Part shown: one piece after another, positions 25,034-32,604 of the stretch
Position numbering within the stretch: position 1 is the stretch's first letter
Layout of the letters: each line of letters starts with the position of its first letter
Source: CAZJNX01 sp964547415
Lineage (GTDB): Bacteria; Pseudomonadota; Alphaproteobacteria; Rhizobiales; Amorphaceae
DNA: 35,254 bases
Assembly (NCBI GenBank): GCA_964547415.1
Contig: CAZJNX010000016.1
Coordinates: 1 to 35,254, forward strand
Direction: 5' to 3'
The notes under the pieces: model-generated
Told to the model about the DNA's origin: nothing
Databases searched by the model: none
The model's input: the letters and a program-made list of their open reading frames with translations, nothing else
Made by a program: the position numbers and the translations under genes

Positions 25034-25561
25034 TCAGGCGTGGCCGAGGCGGTCGAGCTCGGTGGCGTCGCCCCGGATGGCGAGGATCGAGCGCAGCACC
25101 ATGACGACCCCCTGCAGCCCCATCATCAGGCCGAACACCGGGATCGCCGTCTTCAAGAGGAACACGCCCTGGATCCCGGACGCTTCCATGGAGCCCTCGA
25201 AGATCCGCCAGGAGTTGGCGACGTACGTCCAGCTCACCAGGATAACGAGGACGGACACCGGGATCAGGAGGACGATCGCGCCGAACAGGTTGACCCATGC
25301 CTTCCGCCGCGGGTTCGCCCCGCGGTAGAAGATGTCGACCCGCACGTGCCCGTCCGCCGACAGCGTGTAGGCCGCCGCCAGCATGAACGTGAACGCGTGC
25401 ATGTAGACGATCGATTCCTGCGCCCAGAGGGAGCCGACGCCGAACACGTAGCGCATCAGCACGACGGCGAACTGCACCAGCACCATGAGGATGATGAACC
25501 AGGCGAACGTCTTGCCGATCGCGCGGTTGATCGTGTCGAGGATGTTGGCGAGGAGGGCCAT
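25034..25561 (-). CDS. dctQ: TRAP transporter small permease (DctQ type)
   Basis: 175-residue membrane protein with four hydrophobic segments, the normal DctQ layout. Visible features are the N-terminal segment FAWFIILMVLVQFAVVLMRYVFGVGSLW split by a charged bend, the WAQESIVYMHAFTFMLAAAYTL block typical of DctQ, the DGHVRVDIFY motif, and LLIPVSVLVILVSWTYVANSW near the middle. It clamps the large permease and the binding protein at the membrane. The ribosome site before the ATG is weak (GGTGACGCG), and an inverted repeat CCGGTT-G-AACCGG lies 12 nt upstream. It is preceded by a 110-nt gap from dctP that contains strong hairpins. Confidence 0.92.
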   Translation of the reverse strand: MALLANILDTINRAIGKTFAWFIILMVLVQFAVVLMRYVFGVGSLWAQESIVYMHAFTFMLAAAYTLSADGHVRVDIFYRGANPRRKAWVNLFGAIVLLIPVSVLVILVSWTYVANSWRIFEGSMEASGIQGVFLLKTAIPVFGLMMGLQGVVMVLRSILAIRGDATELDRLGHA

Positions 25562-25573
25562 CGCGTCACCGCA

Positions 25574-25665
25574 CCGGTTGAACCGGAAACGCCGCCGTCA
25601 CGGCCGCGCGCGGCGGCCGCCGACGGCGGCAGGTCGAGGGGCCGGCGGCGGGGGCGCCGCCGGCC
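25574..25665 (-). terminator. Hairpin cluster between dctP and dctQ
   Basis: Three inverted repeats fill the 110-nt gap. The first, nearest the dctP stop, is a perfect 11-bp GC stem with a 4-nt loop (arms 25640-25650 and 25655-25665). The second has 9-bp arms (25591-25599 and 25622-25630) enclosing further GC palindromes. The third, CCGGTT-G-AACCGG (25574-25586), lies just upstream of the dctQ start. None is followed by a T-run. Placement after the binding-protein gene suggests mRNA 3'-end protection or attenuation giving excess DctP. Confidence 0.55.
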
Positions 25666-25671
25666 GGGCGA

Positions 25672-26772
25672 TCACATGTCGAGGACGCGGCCGCGCTCGA
25701 GCGTGTACGCCTCGTCGGAGATCTTGGTCCAGCCGCCGATGTCCTTGCGGGCCTTGATGTAGCTCTCGTAGACGCGCTTGCCGATGTCGTCGTGGTTGGC
25801 GACGTTGGCCACCACCTCTTCCGAGGCGCCGCCGAAGGCGTCGAACACCGGGTCCGGGAACTTCTTCAGCTGGACGCCGTGCTGGTTGACGAGGGTGGTG
25901 AGCGCCTGGCCGTTCTTGGCGACGAACTCGGCGTACATGTTGTCGTTCTCGGCAAGGCACGCGTTCTCGACGATCGCCTTGTCGGTGTCGGACAGGGCGT
26001 CGAACTTCGCCTTGTTGACGCCGCACGACAGGGTGGAGCCCGGCTCGTGGAAGCCCGGATAGTAGTAGAACTTGGTGATCCGGTAGAAGCCGAAGGCCAG
26101 GTCGTTCCAGGGGCCGACCCACTCGGTCCCGTCGATCGCGCCCGACTGGAGGGCGGGGAAGATCTCGCCGCCCGGCAGCGCGATGACGTTGACGCCGAGC
26201 TGGCGCAGTGCCTCGCCGCCGAGGCCGGGCATGCGGAACTTCAGGCCCTGCAGGTCGTCCACCGAGTTGATCTCGTTGCGGAACCAGCCGCCCATCTGGA
26301 CGCCCGTGTTGCCGGCCGGGAACGGCTTCACGCCGAAGCCGGCGGCGAGCTCGTCCCACAGCTGCTGGCCGCCGCCGTGCAGGAGCCAGGCGTCGATCTC
26401 GCTCGCGGTGAAGCCGAACGGCACCGCCGCGAAGAAGGCGAAGGCCGGGTGCTTGCCCTGCCAGTAGTAGTCGGCGCCGTGGTACATCTCGGCCGTGCCG
26501 GAGGACACCGCGTCGAAGCTCTCGAACGCGGGCACCAGCTCGCCCGCGGCGAACAGCTTCACGGTGATGCGGCCGTCGGTCATGCGGGTGATGCGGTCGG
26601 CGAGGCGCTGGGCGCCGGTGCCGAGGCCGGGGAAATTCTTCGGCCACGTGGTGACCATCTTCCACTCCTGGCGGCCCTGCGAGATCGCCGGGGTGGGGAA
26701 GGCGGCCGTGGTGACGGCGGCGGCACCGGCGGCTGCGACGCCGGTGGACTTCAGGAACGAGCGGCGGTCCAA
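25672..26772 (-). CDS. dctP: TRAP transporter substrate-binding protein (DctP type), Tat-exported
   Basis: About 366-residue periplasmic binding protein. The N-terminus MDRRSFLKSTGVAAAGAAAV is a perfect twin-arginine signal. Mature-domain marks are MVTTWPKNFPGLGTGAQRLA, FAAGELVPAFESFDAVSSG, GLKFRMPGLGGEALRQLG with the conserved carboxylate-binding Arg, ALQSGAIDGTEWVGPWND and KFYYYPGFHEPG. The last two are characteristic of the subgroup containing the 2-oxoacid-binding TakP and a lactate-binding relative, so a small 2-oxo or 2-hydroxy acid is the best guess. The frame opens at TTG 26784, but a GGAGG at 26782-26778 is spaced 5 nt from a second TTG at 26772, which places the RR motif at residues 3-4; that start is chosen. 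Confidence 0.92.
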   Translation of the reverse strand: MDRRSFLKSTGVAAAGAAAVTTAAFPTPAISQGRQEWKMVTTWPKNFPGLGTGAQRLADRITRMTDGRITVKLFAAGELVPAFESFDAVSSGTAEMYHGADYYWQGKHPAFAFFAAVPFGFTASEIDAWLLHGGGQQLWDELAAGFGVKPFPAGNTGVQMGGWFRNEINSVDDLQGLKFRMPGLGGEALRQLGVNVIALPGGEIFPALQSGAIDGTEWVGPWNDLAFGFYRITKFYYYPGFHEPGSTLSCGVNKAKFDALSDTDKAIVENACLAENDNMYAEFVAKNGQALTTLVNQHGVQLKKFPDPVFDAFGGASEEVVANVANHDDIGKRVYESYIKARKDIGGWTKISDEAYTLERGRVLDM

Positions 26773-27152
26773 CGTATCCTCCAAGATTGCTTGTTATCGT
26801 CCGCCCGGCCGTCCGGCGTCCCGCGACGCCGACCGCGGGGTATCTCCCCGCCCGGGCGGATGTGCGCTGCTATTCGCCTGCGTCAGGAGCGCCATGCCAT
26901 CCTGCATGGCTCCGTGACCGCCGCCTTTAAGCCGAGGAGCGGCCCTCTGACAAGCCCAGATCGCGGCGCGGCGCGGTTCTTGCGCGAATGTGAAGGGTGC
27001 CACCGCCGCACCGGCCGCCCGGGCGGGCGTGGCTGCACAGTGGCGCGGCAATGGCGGGACGCGCCCGATTTCGCGCCAGTGCGTGACGCCGGTCACGGGC
27101 ATCGTGCGGCCGCGCCCCCACGTCCCCGGGACGAGACGGAGGAGCGGGCGGG
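26773..27152. other. Divergent intergenic region between dctP and the tandem unknown genes
   Basis: No gene is supported here. It contains an inverted repeat GCCATGC-CATCCT-GCATGGC (26891-26910) that could be an operator for either side. A weak minus-strand -10-like GATAAC lies a little upstream of the dctP start, without a clear -35. Nothing convincing is seen for a plus-strand promoter, apart from a GGAGGA ribosome site at 27138-27143. Confidence 0.45.
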
Positions 27153-28064
27153 ATGCTGCGGGACGCGCATGACCTTCTGGACCGGGTGCGGGCGGACGTG
27201 TCGGCCGCCGCCTGGTGGGAGACCGACGACCAGCCGCCCGCGGACGCCTGGCACCCGGTGACGACGCGCCGCTCGCCGGCGGGCGACGTCCTCCTCGTCG
27301 CGATGGCCGAGGGGACGCGCCACCACGCCTGCGTCCTGTTCCCGGCCGGGGCGGGCGACGGGCGCGAGACATGCATCACCGCCCGCCGCGCCGGGCTCGA
27401 GGGCTGCGAGAACCCTTACCTCGGCCACTGCCGCTGGCGGCGAGGCTGGCGGACGTGCGCGGACCGGGGCGTCCTCGCCGTCGCCTTCCTCGCCGAGCCG
27501 GGGGCCCGGGCGATCCGCTGCGCACGCGGGGGCCGAGAGATCGTGGTGCCGGTGGCCTCGTCGGACGCGGGGCGGTGCGTCATCCTCGACTGGAACGACC
27601 CGGCACCCGTCGACCGCTTCGTCGGCATCGACCTCGCGGGCGGAACGGCCGCGCCCGCCGTCCCCTTCCTGCCGTACACGGGGCCCTTCCTCGCCGCGTG
27701 CTGGCAGGCCTACTGGGACGCGTTCGCCGAGCCGGAGCCTGCCTGCAGTCTCCACGCGTGGATCGGGTTCGTCTTTCACGAGCTCGAGGACGAGGCGTTC
27801 CGGGACACGATCTTCGCGCTCCTGAAGCACCTCGACGCGCGCACCCAGGGCACGGCCCTCGCCCAGCTCGGTGCCGGCCCGATCTACGCCAGCGGCCACT
27901 GGTTCTACGACCGCCTCGAGCAGGAGACGGACCTGCCGCCCGAGAACGTCTTCGCCGCCCTCCGCCTCGAGCGCCCCGCGTTGCTGCCCGCGGATGTGGC
28001 GGCGCGCTACCACCGCGTGATGCGGGCCCTCGCGCGCCGGCTCGGCGAGGACTGGCCCGGCTGA
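27153..28064 (+). CDS. Unrecognised protein, first of a tandem paralogous pair
   Basis: 303 residues with no family I can name with confidence. It appears soluble: no signal peptide and no membrane segment. It is rich in Trp, His and acidic/basic residues. Blocks shared with its neighbour include TTRRSPAGDVLLVAMAE near residue 37, WRTCAD and GVLAVAFLAEP near 100, DWNDPAPVDRF near 150, PFLPYTGPFLA near 170, ALLKHLDARTQG near 230 and GAGPIY..GHWFYDRLE near 245. The ALLKHLD...LGAGPI stretch recalls a small domain found in some uncharacterised bacterial proteins (DUF6869-like), but this is only a weak resemblance. GGAGGA lies 9 nt before the ATG. Codon use matches neighbours, so it is probably resident rather than recently acquired. 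Confidence 0.8.
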   Translation: MLRDAHDLLDRVRADVSAAAWWETDDQPPADAWHPVTTRRSPAGDVLLVAMAEGTRHHACVLFPAGAGDGRETCITARRAGLEGCENPYLGHCRWRRGWRTCADRGVLAVAFLAEPGARAIRCARGGREIVVPVASSDAGRCVILDWNDPAPVDRFVGIDLAGGTAAPAVPFLPYTGPFLAACWQAYWDAFAEPEPACSLHAWIGFVFHELEDEAFRDTIFALLKHLDARTQGTALAQLGAGPIYASGHWFYDRLEQETDLPPENVFAALRLERPALLPADVAARYHRVMRALARRLGEDWPG

Positions 28065-28133
28065 CCGCGGAAGGCGATGCCGCGGGCCAGCGACGCCGCC
28101 GTCCGCCCGATCGCGCCATGAGGAGAGGATCGC

Positions 28134-29048
28134 ATGTTGAACGGAGCGAGCGCGGACGACCTTCTGGACCTCGTGCGGCCGGACGTGGCGACCGCCGCCT
28201 GGCAGGACACCGACGATCAGCCGCCGGAGGCCGCCTGGCACGCGGTGACGACCCGCCGCTCGCCGGCGGGCGATGTCCTCCTCGTCGCGATGGCCGAGGA
28301 CACGCGCCACCATGCGTGCGTGCTCTTTCCGGCCGAAGCGGACGGGGGAGAGGCGGCGATCGCCTTCCATCGCGCCGGGCTCCACCTGGGGGAGAACCCC
28401 TTCCTCGGCCGCTGGCGCTGGCGCAAGCGCTGGCGGACGTGCGCGGACCTCGGCGTCCTCGCCGTCGCCTTCCTCGCCGAGCCGTGGGCGCGGGCGATTC
28501 GCTACGAGCGCGGCGGGCGGGAGATCATGGCGCCGGTCGAGCCGGCTGACGCGGGCCGTTGCGTCATCGTCGACTGGGACGATCCCGCGCCCGTGGACCG
28601 CTTCCTCGCCGTCGACTTCGCCGATCGCGTGGTGCCCTGCGCCGTCCCCTTCCTGCCGTACACCGGCCCCTTCCTGGCGGTGTGCTGGCAGATCTACTGG
28701 GAGTCCTTCGGCGCACCGGAGCCGGAGGCAAGCCTGCACGACTGGATCGGCGGCATCTTCTACGAGCTCGACGGCGACCCGTTCGAGGACATGACCTTCG
28801 CGCTCCTGAAGCACCTCGACGCGCGCACCCAGGGCAAGGGCCTCGCCCACCTCGGCGCGGGTCCGATCTACGGCAACGGCCACTGGTTCTACGACCGCCT
28901 GGAGCGGGAGACGGACATTCCCCCGCAGAACGTCTTTTCCGCCCTCCTCCTCGAGCGGCCCGAGTTCCTGCCCGATGACGTGGCGGCCCGCTACCACCGC
29001 CTGATGCGCGGCCTCGCCCGCCGCCTCGGCGAGGAATGGACCGGCTGA
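28134..29048 (+). CDS. Unrecognised protein, second of a tandem paralogous pair
   Basis: 304 residues, alignable end to end with the upstream gene and, by eye, about two-thirds identical with only small gaps. The strictly shared parts are the central and C-terminal blocks (TTRRSPAGDVLLVAMAE, GVLAVAFLAEP, VPFLPYTGPFLA, GHWFYDRLE, DVAARYHR), which probably form the core. Differences cluster near residues 70-85 and 165-175. No signal peptide or membrane segment is seen. GAGAGGA lies 5 nt before the ATG and the gap from the first copy is 69 nt, so the two are likely co-transcribed. The conservation of both frames argues that each copy is under selection. The function is unknown. Confidence 0.8.
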   Translation: MLNGASADDLLDLVRPDVATAAWQDTDDQPPEAAWHAVTTRRSPAGDVLLVAMAEDTRHHACVLFPAEADGGEAAIAFHRAGLHLGENPFLGRWRWRKRWRTCADLGVLAVAFLAEPWARAIRYERGGREIMAPVEPADAGRCVIVDWDDPAPVDRFLAVDFADRVVPCAVPFLPYTGPFLAVCWQIYWESFGAPEPEASLHDWIGGIFYELDGDPFEDMTFALLKHLDARTQGKGLAHLGAGPIYGNGHWFYDRLERETDIPPQNVFSALLLERPEFLPDDVAARYHRLMRGLARRLGEEWTG

Positions 29049-29108
29049 GCGCTTGCGGCCGGCCGCGCCTTCCGGCAAGCCTCGACATCCATGGACGGAG
29101 AAGCCCGG

Positions 29109-29891
29109 ATGTCGAAACCCCTCGTCCTCGTGACGTCGGATCACCTGAAGGTCGACGCCTACGACGTCTCGGTGTGCGTGACACCCTACCTCGCGGCGGT
29201 GAAGGACGCGGCCGGCGCCCTGCCGCTCCAGCTTCCCGCGCTCCCGGACCTCGAGGCGGCCCGGTACCTCGCGGTGGCCGACGGGATCGTCTTCACCGGC
29301 GCGCGCTCCAACGTCCACCCGGCCGCGTACGGCGCGGCGCCGACGGCCGAGGCCGAGCCCTTCGACCCGGTGCGCGACGCCATCACGCTGCCGCTCCTGA
29401 CGGCCGCGATCGCCGCAAGCGTGCCGGTCCTCGCCATCTGCCGCGGCTTCCAGGAGCTCAACGTCGCCCTCGGCGGCACCCTCCACGCCGCCCTCCACGA
29501 CGTGGACGGGCGCATCGACCACCGCGCCCCCGACGGCCGCCCCCTCGACGAGCGCTTCGCCCTCGCCCACGACGTGGACGTGGTGCCGGGCGGCCAGCTC
29601 GCCGCCATCGTCCGGGCCGGGCGCATCCGCGTGAACTCGGTCCACCGGCAGGGGATCGACCGGCTGGCGGACCGTCTCGTCGTCGAGGCGCGGGCGGAGG
29701 ACGGCACGGTCGAGGCGGCGACGGTGGACGGGGCGAAGGGCTTTTGCCTCGGCGTCCAGTGGCACCCGGAGTACTGGGCGGGGAGCGACCCGCCCTCGCG
29801 CGCCATCTTCGAGGCGTTCGGCCGCGCCGTGCGCGCCCGCCGCGCCGCCCGGCAGATCCCGTCCCGCCAGGACCTCGGCCTCGTCACCTGA
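29109..29891 (+). CDS. Gamma-glutamyl-GABA hydrolase-like (PuuD/class I GATase fold)
   Basis: 260-residue cytoplasmic hydrolase of the peptidase C26/PuuD family. The nucleophilic Cys is in LAICRGFQELNVALGG near residue 114, and the His-Glu pair is in GVQWHPEYW near 220. GIVFTGARSNVHPAAYG near 65 is the usual oxyanion/substrate loop. PuuD cleaves gamma-glutamyl-GABA in putrescine degradation; related enzymes act on other gamma-glutamyl amides. No puuA, puuB or puuC is nearby, so the exact substrate is open. ATG 29109 is preferred over ATG 29091 because GGAG sits 9-10 nt before it and it gives the typical MSKPLVLVTSD start. Confidence 0.88.
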   Translation: MSKPLVLVTSDHLKVDAYDVSVCVTPYLAAVKDAAGALPLQLPALPDLEAARYLAVADGIVFTGARSNVHPAAYGAAPTAEAEPFDPVRDAITLPLLTAAIAASVPVLAICRGFQELNVALGGTLHAALHDVDGRIDHRAPDGRPLDERFALAHDVDVVPGGQLAAIVRAGRIRVNSVHRQGIDRLADRLVVEARAEDGTVEAATVDGAKGFCLGVQWHPEYWAGSDPPSRAIFEAFGRAVRARRAARQIPSRQDLGLVT

Positions 29892-29927
29892 CGGGCCCCG
29901 ACGGTGGCGGGCGGACGGGACGGCGGG

Positions 29928-30800
29928 ATGTCGTGGCGGCTCGGGCGGATCGCACGGGCGCTCGCGGCCGTCGGTGGTCCGCGGCCTGCGCGCTCGCCGC
30001 GCCCCCTGCGGGTGGAGGGCCGCTCCCTCGCGCTCCATGGCGACCCGGCCGACCCCTACTTCCGCGCCGTCCGTGCGGACGGGCCCGCCCTCGGGGCGCT
30101 CGCCGCCATCTCCCGAACGGCGGTGCCCGCGGAGGCGACCGTCCTCGACGTCGGCGCCAACATCGGCGTGGCGGCCCTCCTCCTCGCCGTGCCCGCGGGC
30201 CGCACCGTCTACGCCTTCGAGCCCCACCCCGGCACCTTCGGGTACCTTGCCGCCAACATCGCCGCCAACGACGCGGCGAACATCATCGCCGTCCAGGCGG
30301 CCGTCGGCGCCGCGGCGGGCGACCTTCCCCTCCACGAGGACGCCTCGACCAGCTCGGCCAACCACCTGGTGGTGGACGCGACGCTCGGCCGGACAGGTGG
30401 GGCGCGGGTGCCGGTGGTCACCGTGGACGGGTTCGTGGCGGAGCGGGGGGCGGCGCCCGTCGCCTTCCTGAAGGTGGACGTGGAAGGCTTCGAGCCGGCC
30501 GTCCTCGCCGGCGCCGCCCACACCATCGCTCGGGACCGGCCGTCCCTGTGGATCGAGTTCAACCTGTTCACCCTGATGGCGGTCGCGGACCGCAACCCGC
30601 GGGACCTCCTGTCGGGCCTCCTCGACACCTTCCCGTTCGTCTACCGCTTCGCGGGCGGCCGGCCCTACCCCATCCGCGGCGGCGCGGAGGCGGTCGACTT
30701 CCTCCACGACCTGTGCGTGTCGCGCGGCGCCGCCCGGGACCTCTACTGCAGCTTCGCCCCTCTCTCGTCCGAGGCGCTCGCGGCGTTCGGCGGATCCTGA
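29928..30800 (+). CDS. FkbM-family SAM-dependent methyltransferase
   Basis: About 290 residues. The Rossmann SAM motif is VLDVGANIGVAALLLA near residue 72, followed by the acidic strand end YAFEPHPGTFGYLAANI and the FkbM hallmark FLKVDVEGFEPAVLAGA near 180, then SLWIEFN. Members O-methylate sugars, polyketides or other small molecules. There is no membrane anchor. A GTG start at 29904 is also in frame; ATG 29928 is chosen as the more typical start just before the first helix, though no strong ribosome site favours it. It lies 36 nt after the hydrolase gene and 74 nt before the nitrile hydratase genes. The target is unknown. Confidence 0.87.
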   Translation: MSWRLGRIARALAAVGGPRPARSPRPLRVEGRSLALHGDPADPYFRAVRADGPALGALAAISRTAVPAEATVLDVGANIGVAALLLAVPAGRTVYAFEPHPGTFGYLAANIAANDAANIIAVQAAVGAAAGDLPLHEDASTSSANHLVVDATLGRTGGARVPVVTVDGFVAERGAAPVAFLKVDVEGFEPAVLAGAAHTIARDRPSLWIEFNLFTLMAVADRNPRDLLSGLLDTFPFVYRFAGGRPYPIRGGAEAVDFLHDLCVSRGAARDLYCSFAPLSSEALAAFGGS

Positions 30801-30874
30801 GCGCGCTTCCTCATCGGGGCGTTGCGGTGGGGCGGCGGCGTCCCTTACCCTGCCGCGACCACATGGAGGCGCCG

Positions 30875-31531
30875 ATGCAGGACCAGCCGGACCGTCGCCC
30901 GGGTCATCACGGGCACGACCACGACCACCACGACCACGGCTCGGAGCTTCCCGGGATGGAGGTGCGGGTGCGCGCCCTCGAGAGCCTCCTCGTGGAGAAG
31001 GGCTACGTGGACCCGGCCGCCCTCGACCGGCTTGTCGAGATGTACGAGCACGAGGTGGGCCCGAGAAACGGTGCCCTCATCGTCGCCAAGGCGTGGGCGG
31101 ACACGGCCTTCCGCCGCGCCCTCGAGGCGGACGCCACCGCCGCCGTCCACGGCCTCGGCTTCACCGGCCGGCAGGGCGAGCACCTGAGCGCCCTCTTCAA
31201 CGGACCGGGCGTCCACCACATGGTCGTGTGCACCCTGTGCTCGTGCTACCCGTGGCCGATCCTCGGCCTGCCGCCCACCTGGTACAAGTCGCCCGCCTAC
31301 CGCTCCCGCGCGGTGATCGACCCCCGCGGCGTCCTCGCCGACTTCGGCGTCACCCTGCCGGAGACGACCGAGATCAAGGTCTGGGACTCGACGTCCGAGA
31401 TGCGCTACCTGGTGGTGCCCGAGCGACCGGCGGGGACCGAGGGCTGGCCGGAGGAGCGGCTCGCCGCCCTCGTCACCCGCGACAGCCTGATCGGGACGGG
31501 CCTTCCCCTGTCGCCGGAGACGGCGGCGTGA
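30875..31531 (+). CDS. nthA: Cobalt-type nitrile hydratase alpha subunit
   Basis: 218 residues. The metal claw VCTLCSCYPW has Cys119, Cys122, Ser123 and Cys124. Thr at 120 and Tyr after the last Cys mark the cobalt type (iron types have VCSLCSCT). Cys122 and Cys124 are the ones oxidised to sulfinate and sulfenate in the mature family enzymes. The enzyme hydrates nitriles to amides in the cytoplasm. The N-terminus carries a His-rich stretch HHGHDHDHHDH at 11-21 (seven His), possibly a metal-loading tail. An in-frame ATG at 30863 exists, but it overlaps GGAGG (30865-30869), which is spaced 5 nt from ATG 30875, so the latter is chosen. Its stop overlaps the beta-subunit GTG. Confidence 0.95.
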   Translation: MQDQPDRRPGHHGHDHDHHDHGSELPGMEVRVRALESLLVEKGYVDPAALDRLVEMYEHEVGPRNGALIVAKAWADTAFRRALEADATAAVHGLGFTGRQGEHLSALFNGPGVHHMVVCTLCSCYPWPILGLPPTWYKSPAYRSRAVIDPRGVLADFGVTLPETTEIKVWDSTSEMRYLVVPERPAGTEGWPEERLAALVTRDSLIGTGLPLSPETAA

Positions 31532-32184
31532 ACGGGGCGCAGGACCTCGGCGGGATGCAGGGCTTCGGCCCCGTCGTCCCGGAGGCGGAGGACGAGCGCT
31601 TCCACGCCGATTGGGAGCGGCGGGCCTTCGCCCTCACCATCGCCATGGGCGCCACCGGCACCTGGACCCTCGACGAGTCCCGCGCGTGCCGGGAGAGCCT
31701 GCCGCCGGCGCTCTACCTGTCGGCGAGCTATTACCGGATCTGGTTCGAGGCGCTCGAACGGCTCCTGCTCGCCCACGGCCTCGTCACCGAGGACGAGCTT
31801 GCCGGCCGCGCCCCCGCGGGACCGGCGAGGCCGGTGAAGCGCGTCCTCGCCGGGCCGGACGTGACGCCGGCGCTGCGCCGCGGCGGCCCCTTGGAGCGGC
31901 CCGCCGAGGCGCCGCCCGCCTTCGCCGAGGGCGAGCGGGTGCGCGTGAAGCTGATGAACCCGGCCCACCACACCCGCGCCCCCCGCTACGTGCGCGGCCG
32001 CGTCGGAACCGTGCGAAAGCGCCACGGCGTCCACGTCTTCCCGGACACCAACGCCCACGGGAAGGGTGAGAACCCGACCTGGCTCTACCTCGTCGAGTTC
32101 CGGGCCGAGGACCTGTGGGGGCCGGACACCACCGCCGCCGCCGTCTCCTGCGATCTCTGGGAGCCCTACCTTGAGCGGGCGTGA
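31528..32184 (+). CDS. nthB: Nitrile hydratase beta subunit
   Basis: 218 residues starting at GTG 31528, which overlaps the alpha stop (GTGA). The N-terminus MNGAQDLGGMQGFGPV is the family hallmark. Then come RAFALTIAMGATGTW, LPPALYLSASYYRIWFEALE, and the C-terminal SH3-like barrel from about residue 130 (GERVRVKLMNPAHHTRAPRY, RGRVGTV, HVFPDTNAHG, WLYLVEF). Arg residues in this chain contact the oxidised alpha-subunit cysteines in known structures; one candidate lies in the HTRAPRY segment. The overlap-coupled order alpha-beta-activator is the standard cobalt nitrile hydratase operon. Confidence 0.95.
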   Translation: MNGAQDLGGMQGFGPVVPEAEDERFHADWERRAFALTIAMGATGTWTLDESRACRESLPPALYLSASYYRIWFEALERLLLAHGLVTEDELAGRAPAGPARPVKRVLAGPDVTPALRRGGPLERPAEAPPAFAEGERVRVKLMNPAHHTRAPRYVRGRVGTVRKRHGVHVFPDTNAHGKGENPTWLYLVEFRAEDLWGPDTTAAAVSCDLWEPYLERA

Positions 32185-32539
32185 CGACGACCCGCCGTTC
32201 GCCGCGCCGTGGGAGGCGTCCGTCTTCGCCCTCAAGGAGCTGATGCTCGCCCGCGGCGCCTTCACCGCCGCCGAATGGTCCGAGGCCCTCGGGCGCGAGC
32301 GGGCGGCGAGCGCCGCGGCGGGGGAGGGGGAGCGGCTCGAGGGGGAGCCGGGCATCGTCTACTGGCGCGACGCCGTGCGCGCCCTCGAGGGCCTCCTCGC
32401 CGAGAAGGGCGTCCTTTCGTCCGAGGCCCTGGCCGCGCGGCAGGAGGACTGGCGCGAGGCGGCCGCGGCGACGCCCCACGGCGAGCCCGTGACGCTCGAG
32501 CGCATCGCGCGGGGCGGCACCGGACGGGCCGGAGGCTGA
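32171..32539 (+). CDS. Nitrile hydratase accessory protein (cobalt-loading chaperone, P14K-like)
   Basis: 122 residues, the normal length. The family pattern is PPFAAPWEASVFALKELMLARGAFTAAEW split around residues 8-37, then IVYWRDAVRALEGLLAEKGV. In cobalt nitrile hydratases this protein pairs with the alpha subunit and exchanges it into the apoenzyme to deliver cobalt (self-subunit swapping). No ATG or GTG is in frame near the start of homology; TTG 32171 gives MSGRDDDPPF and overlaps the end of nthB by 14 nt, consistent with coupling. The frame is open further upstream within nthB, but that part is low-complexity shadow. Confidence 0.88.
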   Translation: MSGRDDDPPFAAPWEASVFALKELMLARGAFTAAEWSEALGRERAASAAAGEGERLEGEPGIVYWRDAVRALEGLLAEKGVLSSEALAARQEDWREAAAATPHGEPVTLERIARGGTGRAGG

Positions 32540-32604
32540 AGGCCGCGGGGGAGGGCGCGTGCGGCGCCATTGACAGGGCGCGCGGCGGCCGCCAAGCCCC
32601 ACCC

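Noticed and set aside
24969..25298. 109-codon minus-strand frame overlapping the end of dctQ as an extra TRAP gene
   Set aside because: It overlaps dctQ out of frame, has Arg/Pro/Gly-rich composition and no membrane segments.
32570..32598. TTGACA at 32570-32575 as promoter for the glycosyltransferase genes
   Set aside because: A perfect -35 hexamer, but the bases 16-18 nt downstream are CAAGCC-like and GC-rich, with no -10 similarity.
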